Shown here piece by piece: positions 1 through 8,748 of a stretch of DNA of 64,000 bases. Position numbers and translations under genes: made by a program. The first letter of the stretch is position 1. Each line of letters starts with the position of its first letter. Below the pieces are notes generated by a model that did not search any database, was not told the origin of the DNA, and worked only from the letters and a program-made list of their open reading frames with translations. This DNA is from Chromatiaceae bacterium (GTDB taxonomy: Bacteria > Pseudomonadota > Gammaproteobacteria > Chromatiales > Chromatiaceae): contig JACKMT010000003.1 of the NCBI GenBank assembly GCA_024235255.1, forward strand, positions 248,001-312,000, read 5' to 3'.

Positions 1-1458
1 CAGATGATCTGCCAGCTCGCGGTAACCGCTGGTCCGCTGCTCGATGAATGCACGGTTTTGCAGCTCCTGCTCGATCACCGCCTGCATGATTGCGTTGAGC
101 AGGGCGACATCGGTGTCAGGCTTGAATTGCAGGAAGTGAGTGGCGTGCTTGGCGATTTCGGTCCGGCGCGGATCGAGTACGATCAGTGTCTTGCCGCGCT
201 GCACTTCGTTCTTTACGAAGGTAGCTGCGACCGGATGGTTCTCGGTGGTATTGGAGCCGATGATGACAATGACCTCCGCATGGCGCATATCCTCCATCGG
301 ATTGGATACCGCGCCCGAACCGATCATCTCCAGCAGTGCGGCAACCGACGAGGCGTGGCAGAGCCGCGTGCAGTGGTCCACATTGTTGCTGCCGAAGCCG
401 GTGCGCACCAGTTTCTGAAACAGATAGGCCTCCTCGTTGGAGCCCTTGGCGGAGCCGAAGCCGGCCAGCGCAGAGGCGCCTCTACCGTCGCGGATGTTGG
501 CAAACCCTGCCGCGGCAAAAGCCAGCGCCTCTTCCCAGCTGGCGGCGCGAAAATCGGCAAACGGATCGTCGGGGTTGAGCGCAAGGGCGGCCCGTTTAGG
601 TGCGTTGGCACGGCGTATCAATGGTGTGGTCAGCCGCTCGCGATGGTGCACGTAATCAAAGCCATAGCGCCCCTTGACGCAGAGTCTGCCCCGGTTGGCC
701 GGTCCGTCTCTGCCGCTGACATAGCGGATGCGCCCCTCTGCAACGTGATAGGTCAGCTGACAGCCGACACCGCAATAGGGGCAGATTGAGTCGACCTGCG
801 ACTCGGCTGGCCGCAGCGCTGCCCCAGCGGCCGGCATCAGCGCGCCGGTGGGGCAGGCCTGCACGCACTCCCCGCAAGCAACGCAGCTGCTGTTTCCCAT
901 CGGATCGTCGATGTCGAACATGATATGCACATTTGCACCGCGGCCGGCTAAACCGATGACATTGTTGACCTGAACTTCACGGCAGGCGCGCAGGCAGCGG
1001 GTGCATTGAATACAGGCGTCCAGGTTGACCGCGATGGCGGGGTGGGAGAGGTCGGGTTCGGGTTGGGTGCGCGCCGGAAAGCGGGTCTTTTTCACACCGA
1101 GTCTGGCTGACCATTCCGTCAGTTCGCTGGCGTGTGTGTAGCGGTTTGCGCTCACTTCGGTATTGAGCAGCTCCAGCACCATCTGCTGTGCCTTGCGCGC
1201 GCGCCTGCTGTGGCTGTTGACTACCATGCCACCGGTGGCGGTACGGCAACAAGCGGGCGACAATGCGCGCTCCCCCTCAATCTCTACCATGCAGGCACGG
1301 CAGTTGCCATCGGGCCTGAGCCCCTCCTGGTAGCACAGATGCGGGATCTCGACGCCAACCCGCTGCGCGGTTTGCAGCAGAGTTTCGCCAGGTTGGGCGC
1401 TGACCCCCTTTCCGTCCAGCGTAAAGCTTATCAATTCAGAATGGGGCGCCCATGTCAT
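1..1458 (-). CDS. fdsA: NAD-dependent formate dehydrogenase alpha subunit, partial (C-terminus beyond window)
   Basis: Molybdopterin oxidoreductase that oxidises formate to CO2 in the cytoplasm; electrons pass through its Fe-S clusters to the NuoF-like subunit. Reading from the ATG at 1458, 486 codons stay open to the window edge, so the C-terminus is missing. The N-terminus has a NuoG-like 2Fe-2S domain (Cys42, 53, 56, 70), followed by ferredoxin-type 4Fe-4S motifs (one reads CVACGECVQAC, near residue 190) and the CPYCGVGC cluster motif that opens the molybdopterin domain (near 228). The motif DHCTRLCHASS places the metal ligand at Cys367, so this is a cysteine enzyme and not a selenocysteine one. 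It starts 85 bases after the stop of the beta subunit, in one operon. Family assignment is firm; the fds rather than fdh symbol is inferred from the NuoEF-like partner. Confidence 0.9.
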   Translation of the reverse strand, partial: MTWAPHSELISFTLDGKGVSAQPGETLLQTAQRVGVEIPHLCYQEGLRPDGNCRACMVEIEGERALSPACCRTATGGMVVNSHSRRARKAQQMVLELLNTEVSANRYTHASELTEWSARLGVKKTRFPARTQPEPDLSHPAIAVNLDACIQCTRCLRACREVQVNNVIGLAGRGANVHIMFDIDDPMGNSSCVACGECVQACPTGALMPAAGAALRPAESQVDSICPYCGVGCQLTYHVAEGRIRYVSGRDGPANRGRLCVKGRYGFDYVHHRERLTTPLIRRANAPKRAALALNPDDPFADFRAASWEEALAFAAAGFANIRDGRGASALAGFGSAKGSNEEAYLFQKLVRTGFGSNNVDHCTRLCHASSVAALLEMIGSGAVSNPMEDMRHAEVIVIIGSNTTENHPVAATFVKNEVQRGKTLIVLDPRRTEIAKHATHFLQFKPDTDVALLNAIMQAVIEQELQNRAFIEQRTSGYRELADHL

Positions 1459-1543
1459 TGTTGGTTACCTCTGCCGAAGCGCCTAGGCTGACTGCGCGAG
1501 AGGTGGCGCGAGTTCCGCCTCGCAGCTGGTTTAGCGAGAGAGT

Positions 1544-3277
1544 TCATGCCGGGGAATCTGGCTGTCGGTCGGGTTCCAACTCATGTGGAAAATATTTCAT
1601 CACCGAACGCATCGGGTTGGCTGCCGCCTGACCCAAGCCGCAGATAGAGGCGTCAACCATCACCTCGGCCAGCTCCTGCAGCAGCGGCTGGTTCCACTTC
1701 GGCGTCTCCATCAGCATGGCCGCCTTGGCAGTACCCACCCGGCAGGGGGTGCATTGACCGCAGGACTCATGGGCAAAGAAACGCATGACGTTGAGCGCCG
1801 CCTCGCGCGCGCTGTCGTGCTGAGACAACACGATGATTGCGGCGGAGCCGATGAAGCAGCCGTAGCGCTGCAGTGTGTCGAAATCGAGCGGCACGTCGGC
1901 CAGGGAGGCGGGCAGTATGCCGCCGGAGGCGCCGCCCGGAAGATAGGCGTAGAGCCGGTGGCCGTCGACCATCCCCCCGCAATATTCGTCGATCAGTTCG
2001 CGTAGCGTGATGCCTGCGGGGGCCAGATGCACCCCGGTCCGCCTGACCCGGCCGCTGACTGAAAATGCGCGCAGACCGCTGCGGCTGTGCCGGCCCCGAC
2101 CGGCGAACCACTCCGGGCCTCTCTCCAGCAGATCGCGCACCCAGTAGAGCGTCTCCATGTTGTGTGCCAGCGTCGGCCGGCCGAACAGCCCGATCTCAGC
2201 CACATAGGGCGGGCGCAGGCGGGGCATGCCGCGTCTGCCCTCGATCGACTCGATCATCGCAGACTCCTCACCGCAGATGTAAGCACCGGCGCCTCGGCGC
2301 AGATGGATGGGCGGCAGCTGGCAGGGCGGATCGGAGCGGAGCAGATCCAGCTCCCGCTCCAGCATCGCGCGAATGCCGGCATACTCGTCACGCAGATAGA
2401 TGTAGACCTCAGCGATGCCGACCACCCTGGCAGCGATCAGCGCTCCTTCCAGGAAGCGGTGCGGATCCCGTTCCAGAAAATAGCGGTCCTTGAAAGTACC
2501 CGGCTCGCCCTCATCGATGTTCACCGCCAGCAGACGCGGTGCCGGCTGCGCCTGCAGAATGCGCCATTTGCGTCCGGCCGGGAATCCTGCGCCGCCAAGC
2601 CCGCGCAGTTTTGCCTCGTCCAGTAGCCGCAGAACATCTTCGCTCGCTGCCGGCGAACCGGCATCGAGCTTTTGCAGCAGCACATAGCCGCCTTCGCTGC
2701 GATATTCATAATAACCGCGGCAATCCGGAAGGGGCGCCTCGGTTGACTTCGCTGCGACCAGCGCTGCAACCCGTTCCACATCTGCCGGTGCGACCGGGTT
2801 GCTGCCGACTACCGCCACCGGTGCATCCTGGCAGCGTCCGACGCAGGGCACCCGTTGCATCCGGACGCCATCGCCCAGCACCTGCTGCAGGTTCGTCAAC
2901 AGCTGCTCGGCACCCTGCAGTGCACAGGAGATAGAGTCGCAGACTCTGACTGTCAGCGGGGGCGGCGGCAGCTGCCCCGGTTGCGGCGTATCGAAGTGAT
3001 GATAGAAGCTGGCCACTTCGAACACCTCCGCGGTGGAGAGCCGCAGCTCAGATGCCAGCGCCACCATCTGAGCCGTGCCGATATAACCGTACTCGTCCTG
3101 GATCAGGTGCAGATGTTCGATCAGCAGATCGGGCCGGCGCAAACGATCTCCCAACAGCGCTTGAACCTGTCGCAGCACTTCAGGATCCGGAGTATGCCCC
3201 TTGGCACCTGCTCTGCGCCGGCGCGCTTCCGTTTGAGATGCGGGTGGCAATGGCTTCTCCTTTGGTCGTTGCAGCAA
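1544..3277 (-). CDS. fdsB: Formate dehydrogenase beta subunit, fused NuoE-NuoF (NADH-binding flavoprotein)
   Basis: Diaphorase part of the soluble formate dehydrogenase: binds FMN, NAD and Fe-S clusters and reduces NAD+ with electrons from the alpha subunit. Of 577 aa, residues about 30-165 are a NuoE/thioredoxin-like domain with an intact 2Fe-2S set (CDSISC and CVGRC). Residues about 185-560 are NuoF, with the glycine-rich GLGGAGFPAG site, the ICGEESA motif and a C-terminal ESCGQCTPCR 4Fe-4S site. In Cupriavidus-type enzymes NuoE (FdsG) and NuoF (FdsB) are separate genes; here they are one chain, as in HoxF. It is the first gene of the minus-strand fds operon. A 121-base gap separates it from divergent pabB and should hold both promoters. 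Confidence 0.88.
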   Translation of the reverse strand: MLQRPKEKPLPPASQTEARRRRAGAKGHTPDPEVLRQVQALLGDRLRRPDLLIEHLHLIQDEYGYIGTAQMVALASELRLSTAEVFEVASFYHHFDTPQPGQLPPPPLTVRVCDSISCALQGAEQLLTNLQQVLGDGVRMQRVPCVGRCQDAPVAVVGSNPVAPADVERVAALVAAKSTEAPLPDCRGYYEYRSEGGYVLLQKLDAGSPAASEDVLRLLDEAKLRGLGGAGFPAGRKWRILQAQPAPRLLAVNIDEGEPGTFKDRYFLERDPHRFLEGALIAARVVGIAEVYIYLRDEYAGIRAMLERELDLLRSDPPCQLPPIHLRRGAGAYICGEESAMIESIEGRRGMPRLRPPYVAEIGLFGRPTLAHNMETLYWVRDLLERGPEWFAGRGRHSRSGLRAFSVSGRVRRTGVHLAPAGITLRELIDEYCGGMVDGHRLYAYLPGGASGGILPASLADVPLDFDTLQRYGCFIGSAAIIVLSQHDSAREAALNVMRFFAHESCGQCTPCRVGTAKAAMLMETPKWNQPLLQELAEVMVDASICGLGQAAANPMRSVMKYFPHELEPDRQPDSPA

Positions 3278-3398
3278 TATCAGGCACTATAGGCCAATTT
3301 CCGCGGTTGTTGGTAGTATCGTTGAAACGCTACTTACAGTCTGCGGCAGAGGCTATGATCGAGCGTACAATAACAATTCAGACCCGGTTTGACGTCGA

Positions 3399-4799
3399 AT
3401 GTATCTGAATACCGCCGGCGGGCACAGCAGGAAACCCATCGTCTTGGAGTTTCCCTACCGGAGCGACAGTACCGAGCTGTTCGAACGGATTGCGGATCGA
3501 CCCTGGAGCGCGTTTCTGGATAGCGGCCAGCCCCAGGGCGAGCAGGGGCGCTACGATATTCTTACCGCAAATCCACGCAAGACGCTGGTAACCCGGGGGA
3601 GTATCACCGGGATGCGCGACGGCGAGGCGCTGCGCATCTCCAGGGAGGATCCATTCAAACTGCTGCAGCAGGCGCTGGGCCCCACCAGGGAGAGCCTGGA
3701 GGCGATTCCCTTCTGCGGCGGCGCGATCGGCTGGTTTGGCTACGATCTGGCGCGCCGGCTGGAACGTCTGCCCAGCCAGGCGGTGGATGACACCGGTGTC
3801 CCCGATATGGCGGTTGCGGTCTACGACTGGGCGCTGGTGGTCGATCACCAGCGACGCTGCAGCTGGCTGGTAGGCGAGGACGAGGCGCAGTTGAGAGCCA
3901 GGAAGGAGTGGTTTCTCTCCGGCATAGCGGAGTCCACGAAACAACCCGACGCTTATTCCACCTCCGGCCCGATTCTGTGCAATATCAGCCATCCCTGCTA
4001 CATCGCGCGGATTGAACGCATTCAGCACTACATTCGCGAAGGCGACTGCTATCAGGTCAATTTTGCCCGCCGCTTTTCGGTCGCATCGCGGGGTGATCCC
4101 TGGCGCGCCTACAAGCGGTTGCGCCAGCTCAACCCGGCTCCGTTCGGCGCTTATCTGAACACGCCCGGATGTCAGGTGTTGAGCTCCTCCCCGGAGCGCT
4201 TTCTCCACTGCAGGTCGGGGGCGGTCGAAACCCGGCCGATCAAAGGGACCTGCCCCCGCGGCCTCAATCCCGAGCAGGACCGCCGGCTTGCCGAAGCGCT
4301 GCTGGCCAGCAGCAAGGACCGCGCCGAAAATCTGATGATCGTGGACCTGTTGCGCAACGATCTGGGAAAGGTATGCCTGCCGGGCAGTGTCAAGGTGCCC
4401 GAGCTGTGCAAGCTCGAGAGCTTTATCCGCGTGCACCACCTGGTGAGCACTGTGCATGGCAGGTTGGCGCCGGGGCAGACGGCGCTGACGCTGCTGCGCG
4501 CCTGTTTCCCCGGCGGCTCGATTACCGGCGCGCCTAAACTGCGCGCCATGCAGATCATCGAGGAGCTGGAGCCCAACCGCCGCGGTGTCTACTGCGGCGC
4601 CATCGGCTACGTCGGATTCGATGGCGCGATGGACACCAATATCGCCATCCGGACGCTGCAGGTCTGCAAGGGCATGACACACCTCTGGGCCGGCGGCGGC
4701 ATTGTCGCCGACTCGGATCCGGAAGAGGAGTACCAGGAGACCTACCACAAGGCATCCGCGCTGCTCGATCTACTGCAGCGGATGCGCCGGAAAAAGTGA
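3399..4799 (+). CDS. pabB: Aminodeoxychorismate synthase component I
   Basis: Converts chorismate plus ammonia to 4-amino-4-deoxychorismate in folate synthesis, normally with the glutaminase PabA. The 466-aa length is usual. An anthranilate synthase component I-like N-terminal region is followed by the chorismate-binding domain. That domain carries the PIKGT motif, whose lysine is typical of PabB rather than TrpE, and the motifs DLLRNDLG and GGSITGAPK. No Shine-Dalgarno is obvious before the ATG, which lies in the short gap shared with the divergent formate dehydrogenase operon. The stop overlaps the start of the next gene, so the two are translationally coupled. No pabA or pabC is nearby. 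Confidence 0.92.
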   Translation: MYLNTAGGHSRKPIVLEFPYRSDSTELFERIADRPWSAFLDSGQPQGEQGRYDILTANPRKTLVTRGSITGMRDGEALRISREDPFKLLQQALGPTRESLEAIPFCGGAIGWFGYDLARRLERLPSQAVDDTGVPDMAVAVYDWALVVDHQRRCSWLVGEDEAQLRARKEWFLSGIAESTKQPDAYSTSGPILCNISHPCYIARIERIQHYIREGDCYQVNFARRFSVASRGDPWRAYKRLRQLNPAPFGAYLNTPGCQVLSSSPERFLHCRSGAVETRPIKGTCPRGLNPEQDRRLAEALLASSKDRAENLMIVDLLRNDLGKVCLPGSVKVPELCKLESFIRVHHLVSTVHGRLAPGQTALTLLRACFPGGSITGAPKLRAMQIIEELEPNRRGVYCGAIGYVGFDGAMDTNIAIRTLQVCKGMTHLWAGGGIVADSDPEEEYQETYHKASALLDLLQRMRRKK

Positions 4800-5065
4800 T
4801 CCGTATGGGCGGAGAGCAGAGCGGATGGTACGTCTATATCCTGGAGTGCGCGGACAGCACGCTCTACACCGGCATCGCACGGGATCTGCCGGCCAGAGTG
4901 CGCCAACACAGTGCCGGTAAAGGAGCCAAGTACACCCGCTCCCGCCTGCCGCTGGCGCTGGTTTACCGCGAGTGTGCCGGGGAGCGGGGCGATGCGCTGC
5001 GCCGCGAGGCCGAGATCAAGCGTCTGTCGCGGCGGGAGAAGCTGCGGTTGATTGCGTCAGTCTAA
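4796..5065 (+). CDS. GIY-YIG domain protein, YhbQ/UPF0213 type
   Basis: Small single-domain GIY-YIG protein of 89 aa, the size of the YhbQ/UPF0213 family, which is linked to DNA structure recognition or repair, although its cell role is unsettled. The GIY-YIG core reads WYVYILECADSTLYTGIA; the central Arg follows (RVRQHSAGKGAKYTR) and the family signature EAEIKRLSRREKLRLI closes the domain. I take the GTG at 4796, which overlaps the pabB stop by four bases and has a GGA purine stretch about 5 bases upstream; the ATG at 4805 is the alternative. It is probably co-transcribed with pabB. A REP-like repeat begins right after the stop. Confidence 0.85.
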   Translation: MIRMGGEQSGWYVYILECADSTLYTGIARDLPARVRQHSAGKGAKYTRSRLPLALVYRECAGERGDALRREAEIKRLSRREKLRLIASV

Positions 5066-5066
5066 A

Positions 5067-5093
5067 CGGGGACAGATTTATTTCCCGGCCCTG
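5067..5093. repeat. REP-like half element (GGGGACAGATTTA)
   Basis: The run CGGGGACAGATTTATTT directly after the GIY-YIG stop matches the arm of the perfect inverted repeat at 5690-5730 and, reversed, the sequence at 7699-7717. All three flank or lie close to the transposase remnant at 7046-7654, so they are probably its recognition repeats. The copy at 7699 differs by one base (GTGCCC for GTCCC). Confidence 0.6.
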
Positions 5094-5289
5094 TTTTTTC
5101 TGGCATGAAAAATGCTTTATTAATAATCAGAATCGGAAATGAATAATTTGACAGGTTGTTATGTATATGTTTTTCAGCAAGTTATCTCTGAAATTATGTT
5201 AATTGCTATTTATTTTCCATGTTTTTTATTGGTGCGGCCGACTATCAACCGCATCAAATTGAACTGGCTTTATCGCGAGGAGCGAAGTC

Positions 5290-5550
5290 ATGTTGACTTA
5301 TGAAGATTGTATAGATTTCTGTAATTTTACCGAAGAGGAAGTTCGCGCCCTGCAGGAGAGTGAAAATGTTCCGGCTTTGGAAGCCTGTATCCGGGCACAT
5401 GGGCTTGCGGATAATCCACGTGGTTGTCGACAGTTTTTAAAATACCTGCAGGAGAGGCTTGAACAGGTTGAGGCGATAAATGACCGCAAAGCATCCAGGC
5501 AGGTACACGATGCAATGAAGCACTTTACATCCACCCATCACTACACATAA
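5290..5550 (+). CDS. Small helical protein of unknown function
   Basis: An 86-aa acidic, cysteine-containing protein beginning MLTYEDCIDFCNFTEEE. It is predicted mostly helical, with no signal peptide or membrane segment. I recall similarly starting short proteins (MLTYEDC...L.EEE) in many proteobacteria, with no known function. The start is well supported: GCGAGGAG lies 8-9 bases upstream of the ATG. The 225-base region upstream is strikingly AT-rich and contains TTGACA at 5148-5153, a possible -35 box. It stands alone between the pabB operon and the decayed island, so the context gives no clue to its role. Confidence 0.7.
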   Translation: MLTYEDCIDFCNFTEEEVRALQESENVPALEACIRAHGLADNPRGCRQFLKYLQERLEQVEAINDRKASRQVHDAMKHFTSTHHYT

Positions 5551-6021
5551 AAGATTTCAGGCACTAAGCATGAAACAGCATCTCTTTGATTACCTTCAAT
5601 GATGATGAAGGAGCCGCAGCTCATGCAGTTAGACTACCGAACAGCTATAGAAGCATTGCCGGAATGGAATAGCCAAGTGTAATTGAAAAAACCGGGACAG
5701 ATTTTTTTAGCAGTTAAATCTGTCCCGGTTGTTACTGCCTTCAGGCTCATGTTCCATTGGATGAGGCTAGTCCGAGACCCTGAAACCCGCGCACATTAGA
5801 ATTTTGCAATATTTGACAATACGAAGATATTATTCAGATGTGAAGTGTGGTTTTTAGTTTTATGCCAGCCGGCTGGTGCGCTGGGTATAAAACTTCCCTA
5901 TAACGTGGCTCGGGTTGACAAGAACCGCGTGAGGACAGGTTGGTGCGGGCAACGCATTTGAACCAACCCACCGGTGCAGAAGCGGGTACCGGTGACCAGA
6001 GTTTCCGGCGGAGAGGTATCG
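5551..6021. other. Gene-free stretch with one large hairpin
   Basis: No credible coding frame on either strand. It contains the perfect 15-bp inverted repeat at 5690-5730, listed separately, and AT-rich sequence around 5800-5860. GGCGGAGAGG at about 6009-6018 can serve as ribosome binding site for the signal-peptide frame starting at 6022. Confidence 0.6.
5690..5730. repeat. Perfect inverted repeat, REP-like element
   Basis: Arms AACCGGGACAGATTT (5690-5704) and its exact complement (5716-5730) enclose an 11-base loop. The arm is shared with 5067-5080 and 7699-7717. Repeats of this type accompany REP-associated tyrosine transposases, and a remnant of one lies 1.3 kb downstream. The stem could also stop transcription coming from the small gene at 5290. 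Confidence 0.75.
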
Positions 6022-7117
6022 ATGAAAATCCAAAACACCAAGAGCAGGCGCAAGCTGCTCGCCGCAATGCTGGTCGGCTTCGCAGCCACCCTCGGCTTGC
6101 CGGCACATGCCGGGTACATCAAGAGTGGCGGATGGAACCGTGTACAGCGAGGCAGTGGGCAAATCGCCCTATAGCAGCTCCTGGGTTTACTGGGCTAGCG
6201 TCAACAACTCTGGACAACGTTCCGAAGGCAGCAGGTCACCATTCATTTTGCCTTGTGGCCTAGGGTATTACCTCACGTACAGCGGTTTGGCAACCGCCGG
6301 CGCGACGGGAGACCCAGTTATCACACCGGGCAGCGCCTCTACTTGGGCATCTGGCTTTGCCAGCCTGAACGGAAATGCCGATAACTATGCATACGTGCGC
6401 ATCAGGGGATCTTTTCACTCGAGTGAACCGGTGTTTTTTGCCGCTTATGGTAATCGAGATTTATATCAACGATCGGACGGAACCACCCAGAGCTTTTACA
6501 CAGAGCGAATTTGGGGCGACGTCGGATCTGCGGCCTTGGCAAGCGGATCCATCACAGTGCTCGCCTAAGCGGGGAGTCATACCAGAGGCAGCGAGAGGCT
6601 TTGATCGAGCTACCACAGACGACACACCCGCGTCGCTTAAGACGAAACTTGGTGGTTTCTTGAAAGACGTCGGAAGGAATGGTGGACCCGGCATACGCGG
6701 TTTGATGCCTGCCGCCTCTTCCGCTGAAAGCACAGGATCCATCACCACTGTCCAGAGCCTTATGCCACTGTCCGCGCCCCTGCATGCCGATAACCCTGCA
6801 ACTACAACCTTAACCATCACAGGCGACGAGTGGTACCGTGCCGTCGACCTCGCTGACGACGCCACAACCTACTACTTCGACGAAGCAGACTCGCGCTTCT
6901 GGTACGAGACACCGTTCAGCGAGGCCGCCGCATTCGTTGTCGACGACGGCGCTTTGCTCACCAACATCGACAACTTTCTCGGCGTCGAGGGCTACCTCAA
7001 CGGTACCGAGTCAACGCTCGGCTACGAGCTCTGGAGCGCCGACGGTTACGTCAGCACCCTGCATGCCGGCGATTCCGTCGACTTCGTCGATTTACTCGGC
7101 CACGGCGTCGAACAATG
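6022..7117 (+). pseudogene. Frameshifted secreted-protein gene, 3' end cut by transposase remnant
   Basis: A clear signal peptide (MKIQNTKSRRKLLAAMLVGF to PAHAG) starts at 6022, but that frame stops at 6174. The continuation, rich in Tyr, Ser, Gly and Trp as in exported proteins (from DGTVYSEAVG), is in the next frame to 6568. A third frame then carries acidic sequence to about 7117 (ITGDEWYRAVDLADD, FLGVEGYLNGTES). At least two indels are needed to join them, one near 6125-6135 in a G-rich run and one near 6540-6570. At about 7118 the coding sense runs straight into the C-terminal end of the transposase on the other strand. I do not recognise the family. Two or three separate short genes is the alternative, less likely because the downstream parts lack signal peptides and good start sites. 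Confidence 0.6.
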
Positions 7118-7654
7118 GACGTGTTCCCTGTAGCGGACTCTGCTCTCTCCGTAAGTAGTGCCGAGCATCAGGTAGCAAGGGCCGAAATCGAGCCAGCTGA
7201 ATCTATTCTCCCCGTTGCTGCCCGCGTAACTGCTCCTTTGATAATCTGCCGGATTTGAAACCATCCGTGCTCTGACGGAAATGAGTTCAATATAGCGTTT
7301 GCAGGCGAGAGCGTACCGATCGGTCTGTACGGGACTGGACTTGAATCGACTTTCCCAAAGTGTACTGCTACGACCTTCCAACTTGTTTCTGTAACTGGTT
7401 TGGTGCCCAGACAATCGCTTCATCAATGAAGCCATGCCAGATGTCTGCTCACTGGGCTGTGCCAGAAGTTGAGCATGGTTGGTCATTAGGCAGAATGCGT
7501 AGACCTTCTGTCCATATGCTGCTTTGAATTGTTCCAGTGTCGCCAGGTAACACAGGTAGTTTGCCAGATCCAAGAAGACTGCCTGGCAGCTATTGCCGCG
7601 TTGAACAAAATTGTGAGGATAATGGGGTAAAACAATCCGATCCTTTCTGGGCAT
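7046..7654 (-). pseudogene. REP-associated tyrosine transposase (Y1_Tnp), truncated and HUH-broken
   Basis: IS200-like single-strand transposase of the RAYT type. From the ATG at 7654 the typical opening MPRKDRIVLPHYPHNFVQRG is present. The HUH motif, normally NHVHLL, reads NHAQLL (His60-Ala-Gln62), so one metal-binding histidine is lost. The nucleophile Tyr121 (KRYIEL) remains. Family similarity ends at about 7118 (RYREHV); the last 23 codons are antisense to the adjacent secreted-protein remnant. About 40 C-terminal residues common in RAYTs are therefore missing. Related palindromic repeats lie at 5067, 5690 and 7699. Both the catalytic change and the truncation argue for a dead copy. Confidence 0.8.
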
Positions 7655-7698
7655 GGCTATGAATCTTTCCATGTTTGGAGCAGAATCAGTCTAGCCGA

Positions 7699-7717
7699 TT
7701 AAATCTGTGCCCGTTTG
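7699..7717. repeat. REP-like half element beside the transposase
   Basis: TTAAATCTGTGCCCGTTTG is the reversed and slightly diverged form of the arm seen at 5067 and 5690. It lies 45 bases upstream of the transposase start, where RAYT-linked repeats are expected, and directly in front of the small membrane-protein frame at 7722. Confidence 0.6.
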
Positions 7718-7721
7718 TACG

Positions 7722-7874
7722 ATGACCGCCTTTATTTTGCTCATACTACTCTCCCTGGCCTTTGGTTTGGGCTACTTCCTGTACAAGAACCATCGGGACA
7801 AGCGCGATCTGAAAAAGCTGCTGCGCGACACCCAGGCTGAAGACGACGCGCATGACAAGACCGGCATTACCTAG
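7722..7874 (+). CDS. Predicted small single-pass membrane protein
   Basis: A 50-aa frame: one hydrophobic helix at residues 2-20 (TAFILLILLSLAFGLGYFL), then a strongly charged tail with KNHRDKRDLKKLL and an acidic end. That is the layout of a small inner-membrane protein with a cytoplasmic tail. No Shine-Dalgarno is visible, because the sequence just upstream is the REP-like repeat; an in-frame GTG at 7707 lies inside that repeat. The gene may have lost its original 5' region when the mobile sequences arrived. No function can be proposed. Confidence 0.45.
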   Translation: MTAFILLILLSLAFGLGYFLYKNHRDKRDLKKLLRDTQAEDDAHDKTGIT

Positions 7875-8139
7875 CGTGCTTCCAACGCCGTTGTGCCGAG
7901 CCAGTTTATTTGAATGGCTTTTGGATGTATTTTCACGACGGACGAAAAATTTTCGCTGTACCGATCGGGAAAGCCGCTTTGCACCATTTATAAGCGCGGT
8001 GCATGTTCGTTCATTCCGCAAATCCTGCTTACCGACCGGCATCGTTAACAGGCTGTCGGCGCGCAGGAGGTCACGGATGTTAGGACTCTGGTTGCGCTAA
8101 GCCGGCAGTGTTTGAACTGAATGTTTGTTGTGTTTCGGG

Positions 8140-8745
8140 CTAGCTGTTGTGCTTCGACTCCCGCATCAGCCGGTCGCGCTCATCCGGTGTGTTGATGTTG
8201 CGGAATACCTCCGGGCAATGGGAGAAGTCCGCCAACGCCATGCGCTGGGTAGCGTACCAGAGGTCGATTTTGCGGTCACCGTTGTTCAGGTATGCCACCA
8301 GGCTGGGTCTGAGTGTGCAGGGCAGCAGTGCGTAGACCGGTTGCAGCCGGTTGCCGTTGTGCGCGACCGCCAGCTCCGCGTCGTCGTTTTCCAGTGCAGC
8401 TGACATGGTTTGAAGATAATCGGCCGGCAGCAGCGGTCCGTCGCAGGGCAGGGTAAGAATATAAGGGGTGGCCGCCGCCGCCATCGCGGCGGCAAAACCT
8501 GCCAGCGGACCCTGAAATCCCGCCAGGTCGTCGCGCACCACCGGGTAGCCGAAGCCGGCATAGCGATCCAGATTCCGATTGGCGTTGACGATGACGGCCG
8601 CGACCTGCGGAGCGATCGCCGCCAGCACGTGCTTGATCAAAGGTCGGCCGTTCAGCTCGATCAGTCCCTTGTCTGCACCGCCCATGCGCCGTCCTCTGCC
8701 CCCGGCAAGAACGACTGCGGTGATCTGACTGCGGTTGACCAGCAT
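8140..8745 (-). CDS. mobA: Molybdenum cofactor guanylyltransferase
   Basis: Transfers GMP from GTP to molybdopterin, giving the guanine dinucleotide cofactor that formate dehydrogenases need. The 201 aa match the family. The nucleotide-binding opening LAGGRGRRMGGADKGL and the catalytic-region motif LPCDGPLLP are intact. Its start lies three bases after the tupA stop, so the two form an operon. The context of tupA, fdhD and moaA upstream and the formate dehydrogenase 5 kb downstream on the same strand supports a cofactor-supply role. Confidence 0.93.
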   Translation of the reverse strand: MLVNRSQITAVVLAGGRGRRMGGADKGLIELNGRPLIKHVLAAIAPQVAAVIVNANRNLDRYAGFGYPVVRDDLAGFQGPLAGFAAAMAAAATPYILTLPCDGPLLPADYLQTMSAALENDDAELAVAHNGNRLQPVYALLPCTLRPSLVAYLNNGDRKIDLWYATQRMALADFSHCPEVFRNINTPDERDRLMRESKHNS

Positions 8746-8748
8746 GGG

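Noticed and set aside
3378..4748. 456-codon open frame on the minus strand over pabB
   Set aside because: Antisense of a well-recognised pabB; no domain visible.
7875..8139. 82-codon plus-strand frame (7852-8100) after the small membrane protein
   Set aside because: It overlaps the end of the 7722 frame, has no ribosome binding site, and its basic, Leu/Arg-rich translation has no recognisable features. I see nothing else in this 265-base gap.
8140..8745. Possible additional genes over mobA on the opposite strand and other frames
   Set aside because: All are shadows of the intact mobA frame.
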